The notes below the pieces were generated by a model, which did no database searches, was not told the origin of the DNA, and worked only from the letters and a program-made list of their open reading frames with translations. The translations under genes and the position numbers were made by a program. Positions 6,676 to 14,671 of a stretch of 21,400 bases of DNA are shown piece by piece (within the stretch, counting starts at the first letter, position 1; every line of letters begins with the position of its first letter). Origin of the DNA: Candidatus Merdimorpha stercoravium (GTDB taxonomy: Bacteria; Bacteroidota; Bacteroidia; Flavobacteriales; UBA1820). The stretch is from assembly GCA_018715295.1 (NCBI GenBank), contig DVLY01000113.1, forward strand, positions 1 to 21,400, written 5' to 3'.

Positions 6676-7968
6676 ATGACCATGGAAACGATTTTCTACC
6701 CTGAAGAATCCCGCTGGGAGGAGTTGTGCGCACGTCCCAGAACGGATACTTCCGCCCTGGAAGCCGTGTGCTGGGAGATATTCGACCAGGTGCGCACGGA
6801 GGGCGACGCGGCCCTGCGCCGCTACACCGAGCGTTTCGACCGGGTGAAGGTGTCGGACTTGGCGGTCTCCGCCGAGGAATTCGACCGAGCCGGGGAACTT
6901 GTCCCCCCGTCGCTCCAGCAGGCCATCCGCACGGCGCGGGAAAATATCGAGGGTTTCCACCTGCGTGAGGTCCCCCGGTCGCTGCGTTGGAAAAGTTCCC
7001 AGGGGGTGGTGTGCCGCCAACAGGCGCGTCCGATCCGCCGCGTGGGGATCTACGTGCCGGGTGGGAGCGCTCCGCTCTTTTCCACGGTGCTCATGCTGGC
7101 AGTGCCGGCCGCGATCGCCGGCTGCCCCGAGGTGGTGATGTGCACCCCTCCCGGCAAGGACGGCCGGGTGAATCCTGCGGTGCTGTGGACGGCGCGCCTG
7201 TGCGGGGTCGAGAAGGTATTCCGCGTGGGAGGTATCCAGGCCATCGCCGGGATGACCTTCGGCACGGAAAGCATTCCGGCGGTGAACAAACTGTTCGGTC
7301 CGGGCAACGGATACGTGATGGCAGCCAAACAACTGGCGCAGCGTTTCGGGGTGGCCATCGACATGCCGGCCGGGCCTTCCGAGGTGCTGGTGGTGGCCGA
7401 CGGCGGGGCGCGGGCCGATTTCGTGGCGGCCGACCTGCTTTCCCAGGCCGAGCACGGTCCGGACAGCCAGGTGGTGCTGCTGACCGACCGGAAGGATTTC
7501 CCCGCGCGGGTGCAGGTCGAACTGGAGCGTCAGTTGGCTGAGTTACCTCGCAGGGACATAGCTGAAAAGGCCTTGTCGCATTCCCGAATCATCGTCCTGG
7601 AGAGCATCGAACGGTGCCTGGAGTTTTCCAACGCCTATGCTCCCGAACACTTGATCCTGAGCGTGCGGCAGAGCGAGAAATACGCCCGGGCGGTAGAGAA
7701 TGCCGGTTCGGTCTTTCTGGGCAACTATTCGCCGGAGAGTGCCGGGGACTATGCTTCGGGTACCAACCACACCTTGCCCACCAGTGCTTATGCCCGCGCG
7801 TACAGCGGGGTGAACGTCGATGCGTTCGTCAAGAAGATCACCTTCCAGAAAGTAACTCCGTCGGCTTTGCAGGCTTTGGGACCGGTCATCCAGGCGATGG
7901 CGCAGGCCGAGCAGCTCGATGCGCACAGCCGGGCGGTAACGATACGACTAAATGCGTTGAAGAAATGA
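6676..7968 (+). CDS. hisD: Histidinol dehydrogenase
   Basis: Catalyses the final two NAD-dependent oxidations of L-histidinol to L-histidine. The 430 residues match the family length. Zinc ligands of the family are present: Gln257 and His260 in SQAEHGPDSQ, Asp358 in ESAGDYASGTNH, and His417 near the C-terminus. The catalytic Glu/His pair is at 324-325 in YAPEHL. IYVPGGSAP and GPGNGYV match the conserved nucleotide/substrate-binding stretches. ATG 6676 is chosen because of the AAGGAGG at 6661-6667; TTG 6670, TTG 6673 and ATG 6682 are alternatives. Its TGA overlaps the hisC start codon (ATGA at 7965-7968), implying translational coupling. Confidence 0.97.
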   Translation: MTMETIFYPEESRWEELCARPRTDTSALEAVCWEIFDQVRTEGDAALRRYTERFDRVKVSDLAVSAEEFDRAGELVPPSLQQAIRTARENIEGFHLREVPRSLRWKSSQGVVCRQQARPIRRVGIYVPGGSAPLFSTVLMLAVPAAIAGCPEVVMCTPPGKDGRVNPAVLWTARLCGVEKVFRVGGIQAIAGMTFGTESIPAVNKLFGPGNGYVMAAKQLAQRFGVAIDMPAGPSEVLVVADGGARADFVAADLLSQAEHGPDSQVVLLTDRKDFPARVQVELERQLAELPRRDIAEKALSHSRIIVLESIERCLEFSNAYAPEHLILSVRQSEKYARAVENAGSVFLGNYSPESAGDYASGTNHTLPTSAYARAYSGVNVDAFVKKITFQKVTPSALQALGPVIQAMAQAEQLDAHSRAVTIRLNALKK

Positions 7969-9011
7969 GTTTCCCTCTCGAACACCTGGTGCGCCCCAAT
8001 ATCCGGGCGCTGGAGCCGTACTCCTGTGCGCGCGACGAATACGACGGGGACCAGGCCCTGTTCCTCGATGCCAATGAAAATCCGTTTGATACCGGCCTGA
8101 ACCGCTATCCCGACCCGCACCAGCGCGCGCTCAAGAAAGCGCTTTCCGCCCTTAAGGGCGTGCCGGTGGAGCGGATGGTGCTGGGCAACGGCAGCGACGA
8201 GATCATCGACATCGTCATCCGGAGCCTTTGCCGGCCGGGGCAGGACAACATCGTGGTTTTCTCCCCGGGGTATTCCATGTACGAGGTGGCGGCGCATATC
8301 AACGAGGTGGAGGTGCGGCGGTTGGACCTCACGCCCGATTTCCAGCCCGACTGGAAGGGGGCCGAGGCCGTTTCGGATGCCTGCACCAAGGCGGTGTTCG
8401 TGGTCAGTCCCAACAATCCGGTGGGTACGCCCGTTCCGCTGGCGGACATCGAAGCGTTTTGCGCCCGTTTTCCGGCTTTCGTGGTGGTGGATGAGGCGTA
8501 TGTCGATTTTTCAACCGAACCTTCGGCGGTGGGTTTGCTGGAGAAATATCCCAATCTGATCATTCTGCAGACCCTTTCCAAGTCGTGGGGAATGGCGTCC
8601 CTGCGCCTGGGAATGTGTTTTTCGCACGAGTACCTGGCCGGGGTGTTCTCCAAGGTCAAGGCGCCGTACAACGTGGGCGGGCTCACCCAGCGCACGGCAC
8701 TCGAAACACTCTCCGACCTGTCGGGCTACCGGGAAAAGATGGAAGCGATAAAAGCCCAGCGGGACCGTTTGGAGGCGATGTTGCGCGCCTGCCCCTGGTT
8801 CGAGCGCGTGTGGCCTTCGCAGGCCAATTTCGTGCTGGCTTCCAGTCCGTATTTCCGTCCGTTGTACCGTTACCTGACCGAGCACAAGGTGGTGGTGCGC
8901 GTGCGCGACATTCCGCCGCGGATCCCCTGCGCGCTGCGGATCACGGTGGGCACGCCCGAACAAAACGACCGCTTGGAGCAGTTGCTCGCCGATTTCCGCC
9001 CGGAGGACTGA
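7965..9011 (+). CDS. hisC: Histidinol-phosphate aminotransferase
   Basis: PLP-dependent fold-type I aminotransferase that converts imidazole-acetol phosphate plus glutamate to histidinol phosphate. 348 residues from ATG 7965, which overlaps the hisD stop by four bases. Family landmarks: FLDANENPFD near the N-terminus, GNGSDEIID, VSPNNPVGTP, VVDEAYVDF, and the PLP lysine in TLSKSWGMASLRLG (Lys at about 206). The frame is open further upstream (to about 7614), but that part is antisense-like sequence inside hisD and is not coding. HisC-type enzymes can also act on aromatic keto acids; the operon context makes histidine synthesis the primary role. Confidence 0.97.
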   Translation: MSFPLEHLVRPNIRALEPYSCARDEYDGDQALFLDANENPFDTGLNRYPDPHQRALKKALSALKGVPVERMVLGNGSDEIIDIVIRSLCRPGQDNIVVFSPGYSMYEVAAHINEVEVRRLDLTPDFQPDWKGAEAVSDACTKAVFVVSPNNPVGTPVPLADIEAFCARFPAFVVVDEAYVDFSTEPSAVGLLEKYPNLIILQTLSKSWGMASLRLGMCFSHEYLAGVFSKVKAPYNVGGLTQRTALETLSDLSGYREKMEAIKAQRDRLEAMLRACPWFERVWPSQANFVLASSPYFRPLYRYLTEHKVVVRVRDIPPRIPCALRITVGTPEQNDRLEQLLADFRPED

Positions 9012-9075
9012 AAGGCGCGGACGGGAGGACCCGGAGGAACTTGCCGGCAAAAGAGAAAAAACGAAAACAGATACG

Positions 9076-10179
9076 ATGGAAAAGAAGAAAATCCTTTTTA
9101 TCGACCGCGACGGGACGTTGATCCGTGAGCCGGAGGACGAGCAGGTGGACGACCTGTCCAAACTGTCGTTCGTCCCGGGAGCCATCGGTGCGCTTTCCCG
9201 CATCGTGTCCGAGACGGATTATCGTCTGGTGATGGTAACCAACCAGGACGGGTTGGGTACCGAGGCGTTTCCGGAAGAAACCTTCTGGCCGGCGCACCGC
9301 CTGATGATGGACACGTTCGAAGGCGAGGGGGTGCGGTTCGACCAGGTGCTCGTCGACCGGAGTTTCCCGCAGGACGGTTCGCCCGGCCGAAAGCCCCGCA
9401 CGGGCATGGTGGAGCGCTACATGAACGAATACCTGGACACCGAGAACAGTTACGTGATCGGCGACCGCCGCAGCGACATGGAGTTGGCGGCCAATATGGG
9501 TCTTCGGGGGTTCTTCCTCGGTCAGGCGCAGCAGGTGGCCGATCTGCCGCAGGCCGAGGCGGTGGAGGGTTGGCAGCAGATCGCCCGGGCGGTGATCCGC
9601 GGCGCGCGGCGCGCCGAGGTGCACCGCAAGACGTCGGAAACCGACGTGTTCGTCCGTTTGGACCTCAACGGGAGCGGGCAGGAGCGGATCGACACCGGCA
9701 TCGGCTTTTTCGACCACATGCTCCAGCAGATCGCCCGCCACGGCGGGGTGGATCTCACGGTCGAGGTCAAGGGAGACCTCCATGTGGACGAGCACCATAC
9801 GATCGAGGATACGGGCATCGTGCTGGGCGAGTGTTTCGCCCGGGCGTTGGGAAGCAAGAAAGGCATCGAGCGTTACGGTTTCGCCTTGCCGATGGACGAG
9901 GCGCGGGCCGAGGTTCTGCTGGATTTCGGCGGCCGGTACGCCTTGCAGTGGGATGTCCCGCTCTCGCGGGAGTATGTGGGCGATTTCCCCACGGAGATGA
10001 CCCGGCATTTCTTCGATTCCTTCGCGCAGGCGGCGCGGGCCAACCTGCACGTGAAGGCTTCGGGCGAGAATACCCACCATGTGATCGAGGGGGTGTTCAA
10101 GGCCTTTGCCCGCGCAGTGAAAATGGCCGTAAACCGTACCGCAGGACAGGGAATCCCCTCGTCCAAAGGGGTGATCTGA
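9076..10179 (+). CDS. hisB: Bifunctional histidinol-phosphatase / imidazoleglycerol-phosphate dehydratase
   Basis: Fusion of two enzymes. Residues 1 to about 165 are a HAD phosphatase: DRDGT with nucleophile Asp10 and general acid Asp12, VTNQDG, RKPRTGM, and acidic motif GDRRSDM. Residues about 175-367 are the dehydratase, with the metal-binding repeats DHMLQQIARHGG, DEHHTIEDTG and ENTHHVIEGVFKA. Together they supply the dehydration step and the phosphate-removal step, so no separate HisN is needed. The zinc-binding Cys/His loop of E. coli HisB-N is absent; the corresponding stretch reads DRSFPQDGSPGRKP. I believe this is common in Bacteroidota HisB, but that is from memory. A 64-base spacer follows hisC, with an A-rich leader and no strong Shine-Dalgarno. 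Confidence 0.96.
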   Translation: MEKKKILFIDRDGTLIREPEDEQVDDLSKLSFVPGAIGALSRIVSETDYRLVMVTNQDGLGTEAFPEETFWPAHRLMMDTFEGEGVRFDQVLVDRSFPQDGSPGRKPRTGMVERYMNEYLDTENSYVIGDRRSDMELAANMGLRGFFLGQAQQVADLPQAEAVEGWQQIARAVIRGARRAEVHRKTSETDVFVRLDLNGSGQERIDTGIGFFDHMLQQIARHGGVDLTVEVKGDLHVDEHHTIEDTGIVLGECFARALGSKKGIERYGFALPMDEARAEVLLDFGGRYALQWDVPLSREYVGDFPTEMTRHFFDSFAQAARANLHVKASGENTHHVIEGVFKAFARAVKMAVNRTAGQGIPSSKGVI

Positions 10180-10193
10180 AAAAACGGGAAAGG

Positions 10194-10802
10194 ATGGAAG
10201 TAGCGATTATCGATTACGGAGCGGGCAATGTCTTTTCGGTGGCCACGGCACTTGAGCGCCTCGGTGCGCGGGTGTGCATCACCCGGGAGGAAAAGGCGAT
10301 CCGCCGGGCCGACCGGGTGATCTTCCCCGGGGTGGGACAAGCCGAGGCCGCGATGCTCCGCCTGGCTGAAACGGGGCTCGAGGAGGTGATCCCGACGCTC
10401 GGGCAGCCGGTTCTGGGGATCTGTCTGGGCATGCAGCTGATGTGCCGCCACAGCGAGGAAGGCCAGGTGGACGGGTTGGGCATCTTCCCGCTGGAGGTGC
10501 GGAGGTTCCCCGCCGGGATGAAAGTCCCGCACATGGGATGGAATACGCTCTCGGAGCTTCGAGGCCCCCTTTTCGAGGGGCTGCCCGAGGAGGCGTGGAT
10601 GTATTTCGTCCATTCGTACTACGTGCCCGAAAACGACCGGGCGGCGGCTTGCACCTGCTACGGGTTGCGTTTTGCGGCAGCACTGGAGCATGAAAACTTT
10701 TTCGGCTGCCAGTTCCATCCCGAAAAGTCCTCGGTGGGGGGACGGCGGGTGCTGGAGAATTTCTTATCGAAGAACATCGAAAAATACAGGAGCGAGCAAT
10801 GA
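10194..10802 (+). CDS. hisH: Imidazole glycerol phosphate synthase, glutamine amidotransferase subunit
   Basis: HisH hydrolyses glutamine and channels ammonia to HisF. 202 residues from ATG 10194 (MEVAIIDYGAGN). Class I glutaminase signatures: the oxyanion-strand region PGVGQ at 45-49, nucleophile Cys77 in GICLGMQLM, and the His/Glu pair in CQFHPEKS near the C-terminus. PHMGWN is a HisH-specific motif. The open frame extends upstream through hisB, but only the part from 10194 is coding. Its TGA overlaps the hisA start (ATGA at 10799-10802). The partner gene hisF is separated from it by hisA. Confidence 0.97.
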   Translation: MEVAIIDYGAGNVFSVATALERLGARVCITREEKAIRRADRVIFPGVGQAEAAMLRLAETGLEEVIPTLGQPVLGICLGMQLMCRHSEEGQVDGLGIFPLEVRRFPAGMKVPHMGWNTLSELRGPLFEGLPEEAWMYFVHSYYVPENDRAAACTCYGLRFAAALEHENFFGCQFHPEKSSVGGRRVLENFLSKNIEKYRSEQ

Positions 10803-11557
10803 CGATCATTCCGGCTATCGACATCATCGACGGGCGTTGCGTCCGTCTGACGCAAGGGGATTACTCGGCGTGCAAGGTCTATGGCGACGATCCGGTGGAG
10901 ATAGCCCGCGGGTATGGCCGGGCCGGCTTCACCCGCCTGCACGTGGTGGACTTGGACGGTGCCCGGGCCGGCCGTTCGGTCAATCTTGCGGTCTTGCAGC
11001 GCATCTGCCGGGAGACGACCCTGGCGGTGGATTTCGGCGGAGGCATCCACACGGATGGCGACATCGAGCAGGTGTTTGCCGCCGGAGCAGCGATGGCCTG
11101 CGTGGGCAGCCTGGCGGTAACCGACGTGCCGCGGGTGCGCGGGTGGTTGCAGCGCTACGGGGGCGACAGGATCGTCCTGGGAGCGGATGTCAAGGGCGAA
11201 CGGGTGTGCATCCACGGGTGGAAAACGGTAACCGATACTACGGTTTACCAGCTGGCGGAGCAGTACGCTCCTTTTTTGAAATACCTGATGTGTACCGATA
11301 TAGCGTGCGACGGGATGCTGGGCGGACCTTCGACGGGGCTGTACCGACAGATCCTCGAGCGCCTTCCGCAGGTGCACCTGATCGCCTCCGGGGGAGTGGG
11401 TTCCACGGACGATCTGGACCAGTTGCAACGCTCGGGCGTGCCTTCGGTGATCGTCGGGAAAGCCATTTACGAGGGGCGGATCGCCCTGGATGTATTGGCG
11501 CGTTACCAAACGCGGGCGGAAGCCTCCGGGGAAGTGTCTTGCAAAAACGGGAAATAA
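10799..11557 (+). CDS. hisA: ProFAR isomerase (HisA)
   Basis: TIM-barrel Amadori isomerase that converts ProFAR to PRFAR, the HisF substrate. 252 residues. Catalytic Asp8 lies in IPAIDIIDGRCV and the second catalytic Asp in LGADVKGERV. The phosphate-binding half-barrel loops DFGGGIHT and ASGGVGS are clear. The first four bases overlap the hisH stop. A complete trpF lies downstream in the same window, so this need not be a dual-function PriA-type enzyme. Confidence 0.96.
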   Translation: MTIIPAIDIIDGRCVRLTQGDYSACKVYGDDPVEIARGYGRAGFTRLHVVDLDGARAGRSVNLAVLQRICRETTLAVDFGGGIHTDGDIEQVFAAGAAMACVGSLAVTDVPRVRGWLQRYGGDRIVLGADVKGERVCIHGWKTVTDTTVYQLAEQYAPFLKYLMCTDIACDGMLGGPSTGLYRQILERLPQVHLIASGGVGSTDDLDQLQRSGVPSVIVGKAIYEGRIALDVLARYQTRAEASGEVSCKNGK

Positions 11558-11561
11558 AGCG

Positions 11562-12317
11562 ATGCTGGCAAAAAGGATCATACCCTGTCTGGATGTCAAG
11601 GACGGGCGCACGGTAAAGGGAACGAATTTCGTCGGGCTGCGCGATGCGGGCGATATTGTGGAACTGGCTTCGCGTTACAGTACCGAAGGTGCGGACGAAC
11701 TGGTGTTTCTGGACATTACGGCCAGTGCCGACCGCCGCGGGACGATGACCCGTTGGGTGGAAAGCGTGGCGCGGGCCATCGACATCCCGTTTACGGTGGG
11801 CGGGGGCATCTCCAGCGAAAAGGATGTGGAGGCGCTGCTGGCCCGTGGAGCGGACAAGGTGTCGATCAACTCTTCGGCGGTGTCCGATCCGGGGCTTATC
11901 GACCTCCTGGCCCGCCGGTTCGGCAGCCAATGCGTGGTGGTGGCCATCGACGCCCATTGCGTGGACGGCCGGTGGGCGGTCTACGTCAAGGGAGGGCGCG
12001 AGCGCACGCCGTTGGAGCTCTTCTCCTGGGCGCGGGAGGCCGAGCAGCGCGGGGCGGGCGAGATCCTGTTTACCTCGATGGATCACGACGGGACCCATGC
12101 GGGGTTCGCTTGTCAGGCGACGGCGCAGCTTTCCCGGCAGCTCTCCATCCCGGTCATCGCTTCGGGCGGGGCAGGCTCGCTGGAGACGTTCTACGATGCT
12201 TTCGACAAGGGGTGTGCCGATGCGGCTTTGGCGGCCGGGGTATTCCATTTCGGGCAGCTGACCATCGGGCAGGTGAAACGGTATCTGTCCTCGCGGGGCA
12301 TTCCGGTGCGCTTGTGA
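11562..12317 (+). CDS. hisF: Imidazole glycerol phosphate synthase, cyclase subunit
   Basis: TIM-barrel cyclase that uses HisH-derived ammonia to turn PRFAR into imidazoleglycerol phosphate and AICAR. 251 residues from ATG 11562 (MLAKRIIPCLDVKDGRTVKG). Catalytic Asp11 is in PCLDV and the second catalytic Asp is in VVAIDAH. VGGGISS, VSINSSAV and TSMDHDGT are characteristic. The usual TSMDRDGT has His in place of Arg here. The gene lies 4 bases after hisA. A 146-base purine-rich gap with no ORF or clear terminator separates it from hisIE. Confidence 0.97.
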   Translation: MLAKRIIPCLDVKDGRTVKGTNFVGLRDAGDIVELASRYSTEGADELVFLDITASADRRGTMTRWVESVARAIDIPFTVGGGISSEKDVEALLARGADKVSINSSAVSDPGLIDLLARRFGSQCVVVAIDAHCVDGRWAVYVKGGRERTPLELFSWAREAEQRGAGEILFTSMDHDGTHAGFACQATAQLSRQLSIPVIASGGAGSLETFYDAFDKGCADAALAAGVFHFGQLTIGQVKRYLSSRGIPVRL

Positions 12318-12463
12318 CGGGAGGATGAGGTCGGCTTCTGCCGGACAGGAGAGAGTTGGAGGGCAGGTGTGCAATAAAAGAGCCGTCAGACGCAAAAAGA
12401 AAGAGAGAGGGGTTAAACCAAAAATACGGAAAGAAAGAAACGATACATAAAAAGACAGACGAA

Positions 12464-13078
12464 ATGAAAGTAAGTGCGGACATCGAAAAGTTGAAGTACG
12501 ATGCCAGGGGGCTCATCCCGGCGATCGTACAGGATGCTGCCACGCGGGTGGTGCTCATGCAGGGATACATGAATGCCGAGTCGCTGCAGAAAACGCTCGA
12601 AACGGGCAAGGCTTGTTTTTTCAGCCGCTCGCGGGGACGGTTGTGGACCAAGGGTGAGGAAAGCGGGCATTTCCTGCTGGTGGAGGACATCCTCTCGGAC
12701 TGCGACCGGGACAGCCTGCTGGTCAAGGCGACTCCCGTAGGCCCTACCTGCCACACGGGCAGCGATACGTGCTGGGGCGAGGAGAATACTCCGGCCGATT
12801 TTCTGTTTTACCTTCAAGACTTCCTTTACCGCCGCAAGGACGACGATCCCAAGGAGTCCTACACCGCGCGCCTGATCGCCCGGGGCATCAACAAGGTGGC
12901 CCAGAAGGTAGGCGAGGAGGCGGTCGAAGTGGTCATCGAGGCCAAGGACGACAACCGCGACCTGTTCCTGAACGAATGCGCCGACCTGATGTACCATTAC
13001 ATCGTCCTGCTGGTGGCCAAGGGGCATACCTTGCAGGAGGTGATCGAGGTGCTCAAGGAGCGTCATCACGCCAAGTAG
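12464..13078 (+). CDS. hisIE: Bifunctional phosphoribosyl-AMP cyclohydrolase / phosphoribosyl-ATP pyrophosphatase
   Basis: Fusion carrying out steps two and three of the pathway. Residues 1 to about 115 are the HisI cyclohydrolase: SRSRGRLWTKGEESGH, the metal-binding DCDRD at 79-83, and zinc cysteines at 80, 96 and 103. Residues about 118-204 are the HisE pyrophosphatase, a MazG-like all-alpha fold with GEEAVEVVIEAKD and the acidic NECADLMYH segment. 204 residues from ATG 12464 (MKVSADIEKL). An in-frame upstream TTG at 12356 would add 36 low-complexity Lys/Glu residues and is rejected. It is the last gene of the his operon. Confidence 0.95.
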   Translation: MKVSADIEKLKYDARGLIPAIVQDAATRVVLMQGYMNAESLQKTLETGKACFFSRSRGRLWTKGEESGHFLLVEDILSDCDRDSLLVKATPVGPTCHTGSDTCWGEENTPADFLFYLQDFLYRRKDDDPKESYTARLIARGINKVAQKVGEEAVEVVIEAKDDNRDLFLNECADLMYHYIVLLVAKGHTLQEVIEVLKERHHAK

Positions 13079-13126
13079 CGGCAGGCGGCGGCACAGAGGC
13101 TGCTTCCCGGGCGCATTTTCCCTCGG

Positions 13127-13162
13127 CAAAAGGGGCGGCAGGGGCTTTGTCGGGCCTTTTTT
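13127..13162 (+). terminator. Possible weak terminator of the his operon
   Basis: A run of six T's (13157-13162) follows GGGCC. An upstream AAAAGG (13128-13133) could pair with CCTTTT (13155-13160), but the loop is long and interior pairing is poor. I see no strong terminator between hisIE and the trp promoter, so some read-through into the trp leader is possible. Confidence 0.25.
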
Positions 13163-13205
13163 CCCGCAGGAGGAAATGCGAGGATGAAAAAAAATGAAAA
13201 AATTC

Positions 13206-13236
13206 TTTGAACAGTTCGGAATAATTCTCATATTTG
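13206..13236 (+). promoter_or_regulatory. trp operon promoter
   Basis: TTTG (13206-13209), a 19-base spacer, then CATATTTG (13229-13236), one base off TAnnTTTG. The spacing is identical to that of the his promoter. Predicted transcription start is near 13243, 13 bases before the leader peptide. Confidence 0.72.
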
Positions 13237-13255
13237 CCCGCAAGAAACAAAGCAA

Positions 13256-13339
13256 ATGAACCATAGCATTGCAAATATGATTTGGTGGTGGCGCATACCG
13301 ACGGAAAGACGGTGTGGCGCTCAGGCTTTGCGGATATAG
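13256..13339 (+). CDS. trpL: trp operon leader peptide (27 aa, three tandem Trp)
   Basis: ATG 13256 to TAG 13337-13339 encodes 27 residues beginning MNHSIANMIWWWRIP. Three consecutive TGG codons (13283-13291) are extraordinary in so short an ORF and lie directly before the first RNA stem. ATG 13277 is an alternative start that keeps WWW. Position between promoter and terminator, ahead of trpB, identifies it as an attenuator leader peptide. The stop codon lies past the region 1-2 stem, unlike E. coli trpL, so the 1-2 stem must re-form behind a ribosome that reads through. Confidence 0.9.
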   Translation: MNHSIANMIWWWRIPTERRCGAQALRI

Positions 13340-13389
13340 GACGGAAAGAGAAACGACGTAAATATATCAACGGGCTATCGGACACACCG
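13294..13389 (+). promoter_or_regulatory. trp attenuator: mutually exclusive RNA pairings
   Basis: Region 1, CATACCG (13294-13300), begins three bases after the last Trp codon and pairs with region 2, CGGTGTG (13310-13316): six Watson-Crick pairs and one G-U. Region 2 is also perfectly complementary over 7 bp to CACACCG (13383-13389), the terminator loop plus the first bases of its 3' arm. A ribosome stalled on WWW would cover region 1 and free region 2 to break the terminator. With ample Trp, or no translation, 1-2 forms and the terminator folds. Pairings are read by eye; the mechanism is inferred from the known E. coli logic. Confidence 0.8.
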
Positions 13390-13404
13390 ATAGCCCGTTT
13401 TTTT
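13369..13404 (+). terminator. trp attenuator terminator
   Basis: AACGGGCTATCGG (13369-13381) pairs perfectly with CCGATAGCCCGTT (13387-13399) around the loop ACACA, followed by a T-run to 13404. It is a 13-bp GC-rich stem located 30 bases after the leader stop and 50 bases before trpB. Confidence 0.95.
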
Positions 13405-13454
13405 ATGCGGAAAAATCAAGGAAAAAACCAACGAAAAACATAAGGGAAAAAAAG

Positions 13455-14651
13455 ATGAAAAAGTACGATGTAACTCTCGAGGGATATTACGGACGTTTCG
13501 GGGGAGCGTTTATCCCGGAAGTGCTTTACACCAATGTGGAAAACCTCCGCCGGGCCTACCTGCGGGAGATGGCCGACCCGGGGTTCCAGCAGGAATTCGA
13601 ATCGCTCTTGCGGGACTATGTAGGCCGTCCTTCGCCCCTGTACCTGGCCAAGCGTTTGTCCGAGCGTTATGGGGCGAAGATCTACCTCAAGCGCGAAGAC
13701 CTCAACCACACCGGCGCGCACAAGATCAACAACACCATCGGACAGATCCTGCTGGCCCGCCGGATGGGCAAGACCCGTATCATCGCCGAGACGGGTGCCG
13801 GGCAGCACGGCGTGGCGGCGGCTACCGTCTGCGCGCTGATGGACATGGAATGCGTGGTGTACATGGGCGCGACGGACATCGCCCGGCAGAGGCCCAATGT
13901 CGAAAAGATGGAAATGCTCGGGGCCAAGGTCGTTTCGGTGGAGAGCGGCAACAAGACGCTCAAGGATGCCACCAACGAGGCCATCCGCGACTGGTGCTGC
14001 AATCCTCGGGATACGTATTACATCATCGGTTCGACGGTCGGCCCGCATCCCTACCCCGACATGGTGGCGCGTTTCCAGTCGGTCATCTCCCAGGAGATAC
14101 GCCGGCAGTTGTCCGAGAAGGAAGGCCGGGAGGAGCCCGACTATGTCATCGCCTGCGTAGGCGGTGGGAGCAATGCGGCGGGAGCTTTCTACCATTTCAT
14201 CAACAGTCCTTCGGTGCGCCTGATCGCGGTGGAAGCCGGCGGGGAGGGGGTAGACAGCGGACGTTCCGCGGCGACGATCCGCCTGGGACGCGAAGGGATC
14301 ATCCACGGGGCGCGCACGCTGGTGATGCAGACCGAAGATGGGCAGATCCTGGAGCCGTATTCGATCTCTGCTGGGCTGGACTACCCGGGGATAGGCCCCC
14401 TGCATGCTTACCTGGCCGAAGAAGGGCGCGAGGAGGTCGTAGCCATCGACGACGACCAGGCTCTCGAGGCGGCCTATCGCCTTACCCGTACCGAGGGGAT
14501 CATTCCGGCGCTGGAGTCGGCCCATGCGCTGGCGGTGCTGGAGCAGATGCATTTCGCCCCGACGGACATCGTGGTGGTCAATGTCTCGGGACGCGGGGAC
14601 AAGGACATGGAGACCTACATCCGGGAGCGCCGCCGTTTGGAAAACAAATAA
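13455..14651 (+). CDS. trpB: Tryptophan synthase beta chain
   Basis: PLP enzyme that condenses indole with serine to form tryptophan. 398 residues, the standard TrpB1 type that works with TrpA. The PLP lysine is Lys90 in NHTGAHKINN; the phosphate-binding GGGSN is at 236-240; GAGQHG, the catalytic-Glu-bearing motif ETGAGQHG and SGRGDKD near the C-terminus are all present. It is the first gene of the operon, far from trpA, although the two products form one complex; this order (B-E-G-D-C-F-A) is known from other Bacteroidota. Expression of trpB should be directly controlled by the attenuator ending at 13404. Confidence 0.98.
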   Translation: MKKYDVTLEGYYGRFGGAFIPEVLYTNVENLRRAYLREMADPGFQQEFESLLRDYVGRPSPLYLAKRLSERYGAKIYLKREDLNHTGAHKINNTIGQILLARRMGKTRIIAETGAGQHGVAAATVCALMDMECVVYMGATDIARQRPNVEKMEMLGAKVVSVESGNKTLKDATNEAIRDWCCNPRDTYYIIGSTVGPHPYPDMVARFQSVISQEIRRQLSEKEGREEPDYVIACVGGGSNAAGAFYHFINSPSVRLIAVEAGGEGVDSGRSAATIRLGREGIIHGARTLVMQTEDGQILEPYSISAGLDYPGIGPLHAYLAEEGREEVVAIDDDQALEAAYRLTRTEGIIPALESAHALAVLEQMHFAPTDIVVVNVSGRGDKDMETYIRERRRLENK

Positions 14652-14671
14652 GTAAAGGGAGCAAAGAAAAG

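Noticed and set aside
12356..12463. Upstream TTG start extending HisIE by 36 residues
   Set aside because: The added sequence is Lys/Glu-rich low complexity from an A-rich leader. Standard HisIE begins near MKVSADIEKL at 12464.
12318..12463. Possible terminator or internal promoter between hisF and hisIE
   Set aside because: GTCGGC/GCCGGAC gives only a bulged hairpin without a T-run, and no TAnnTTTG box is present. I see only purine-rich leader sequence.
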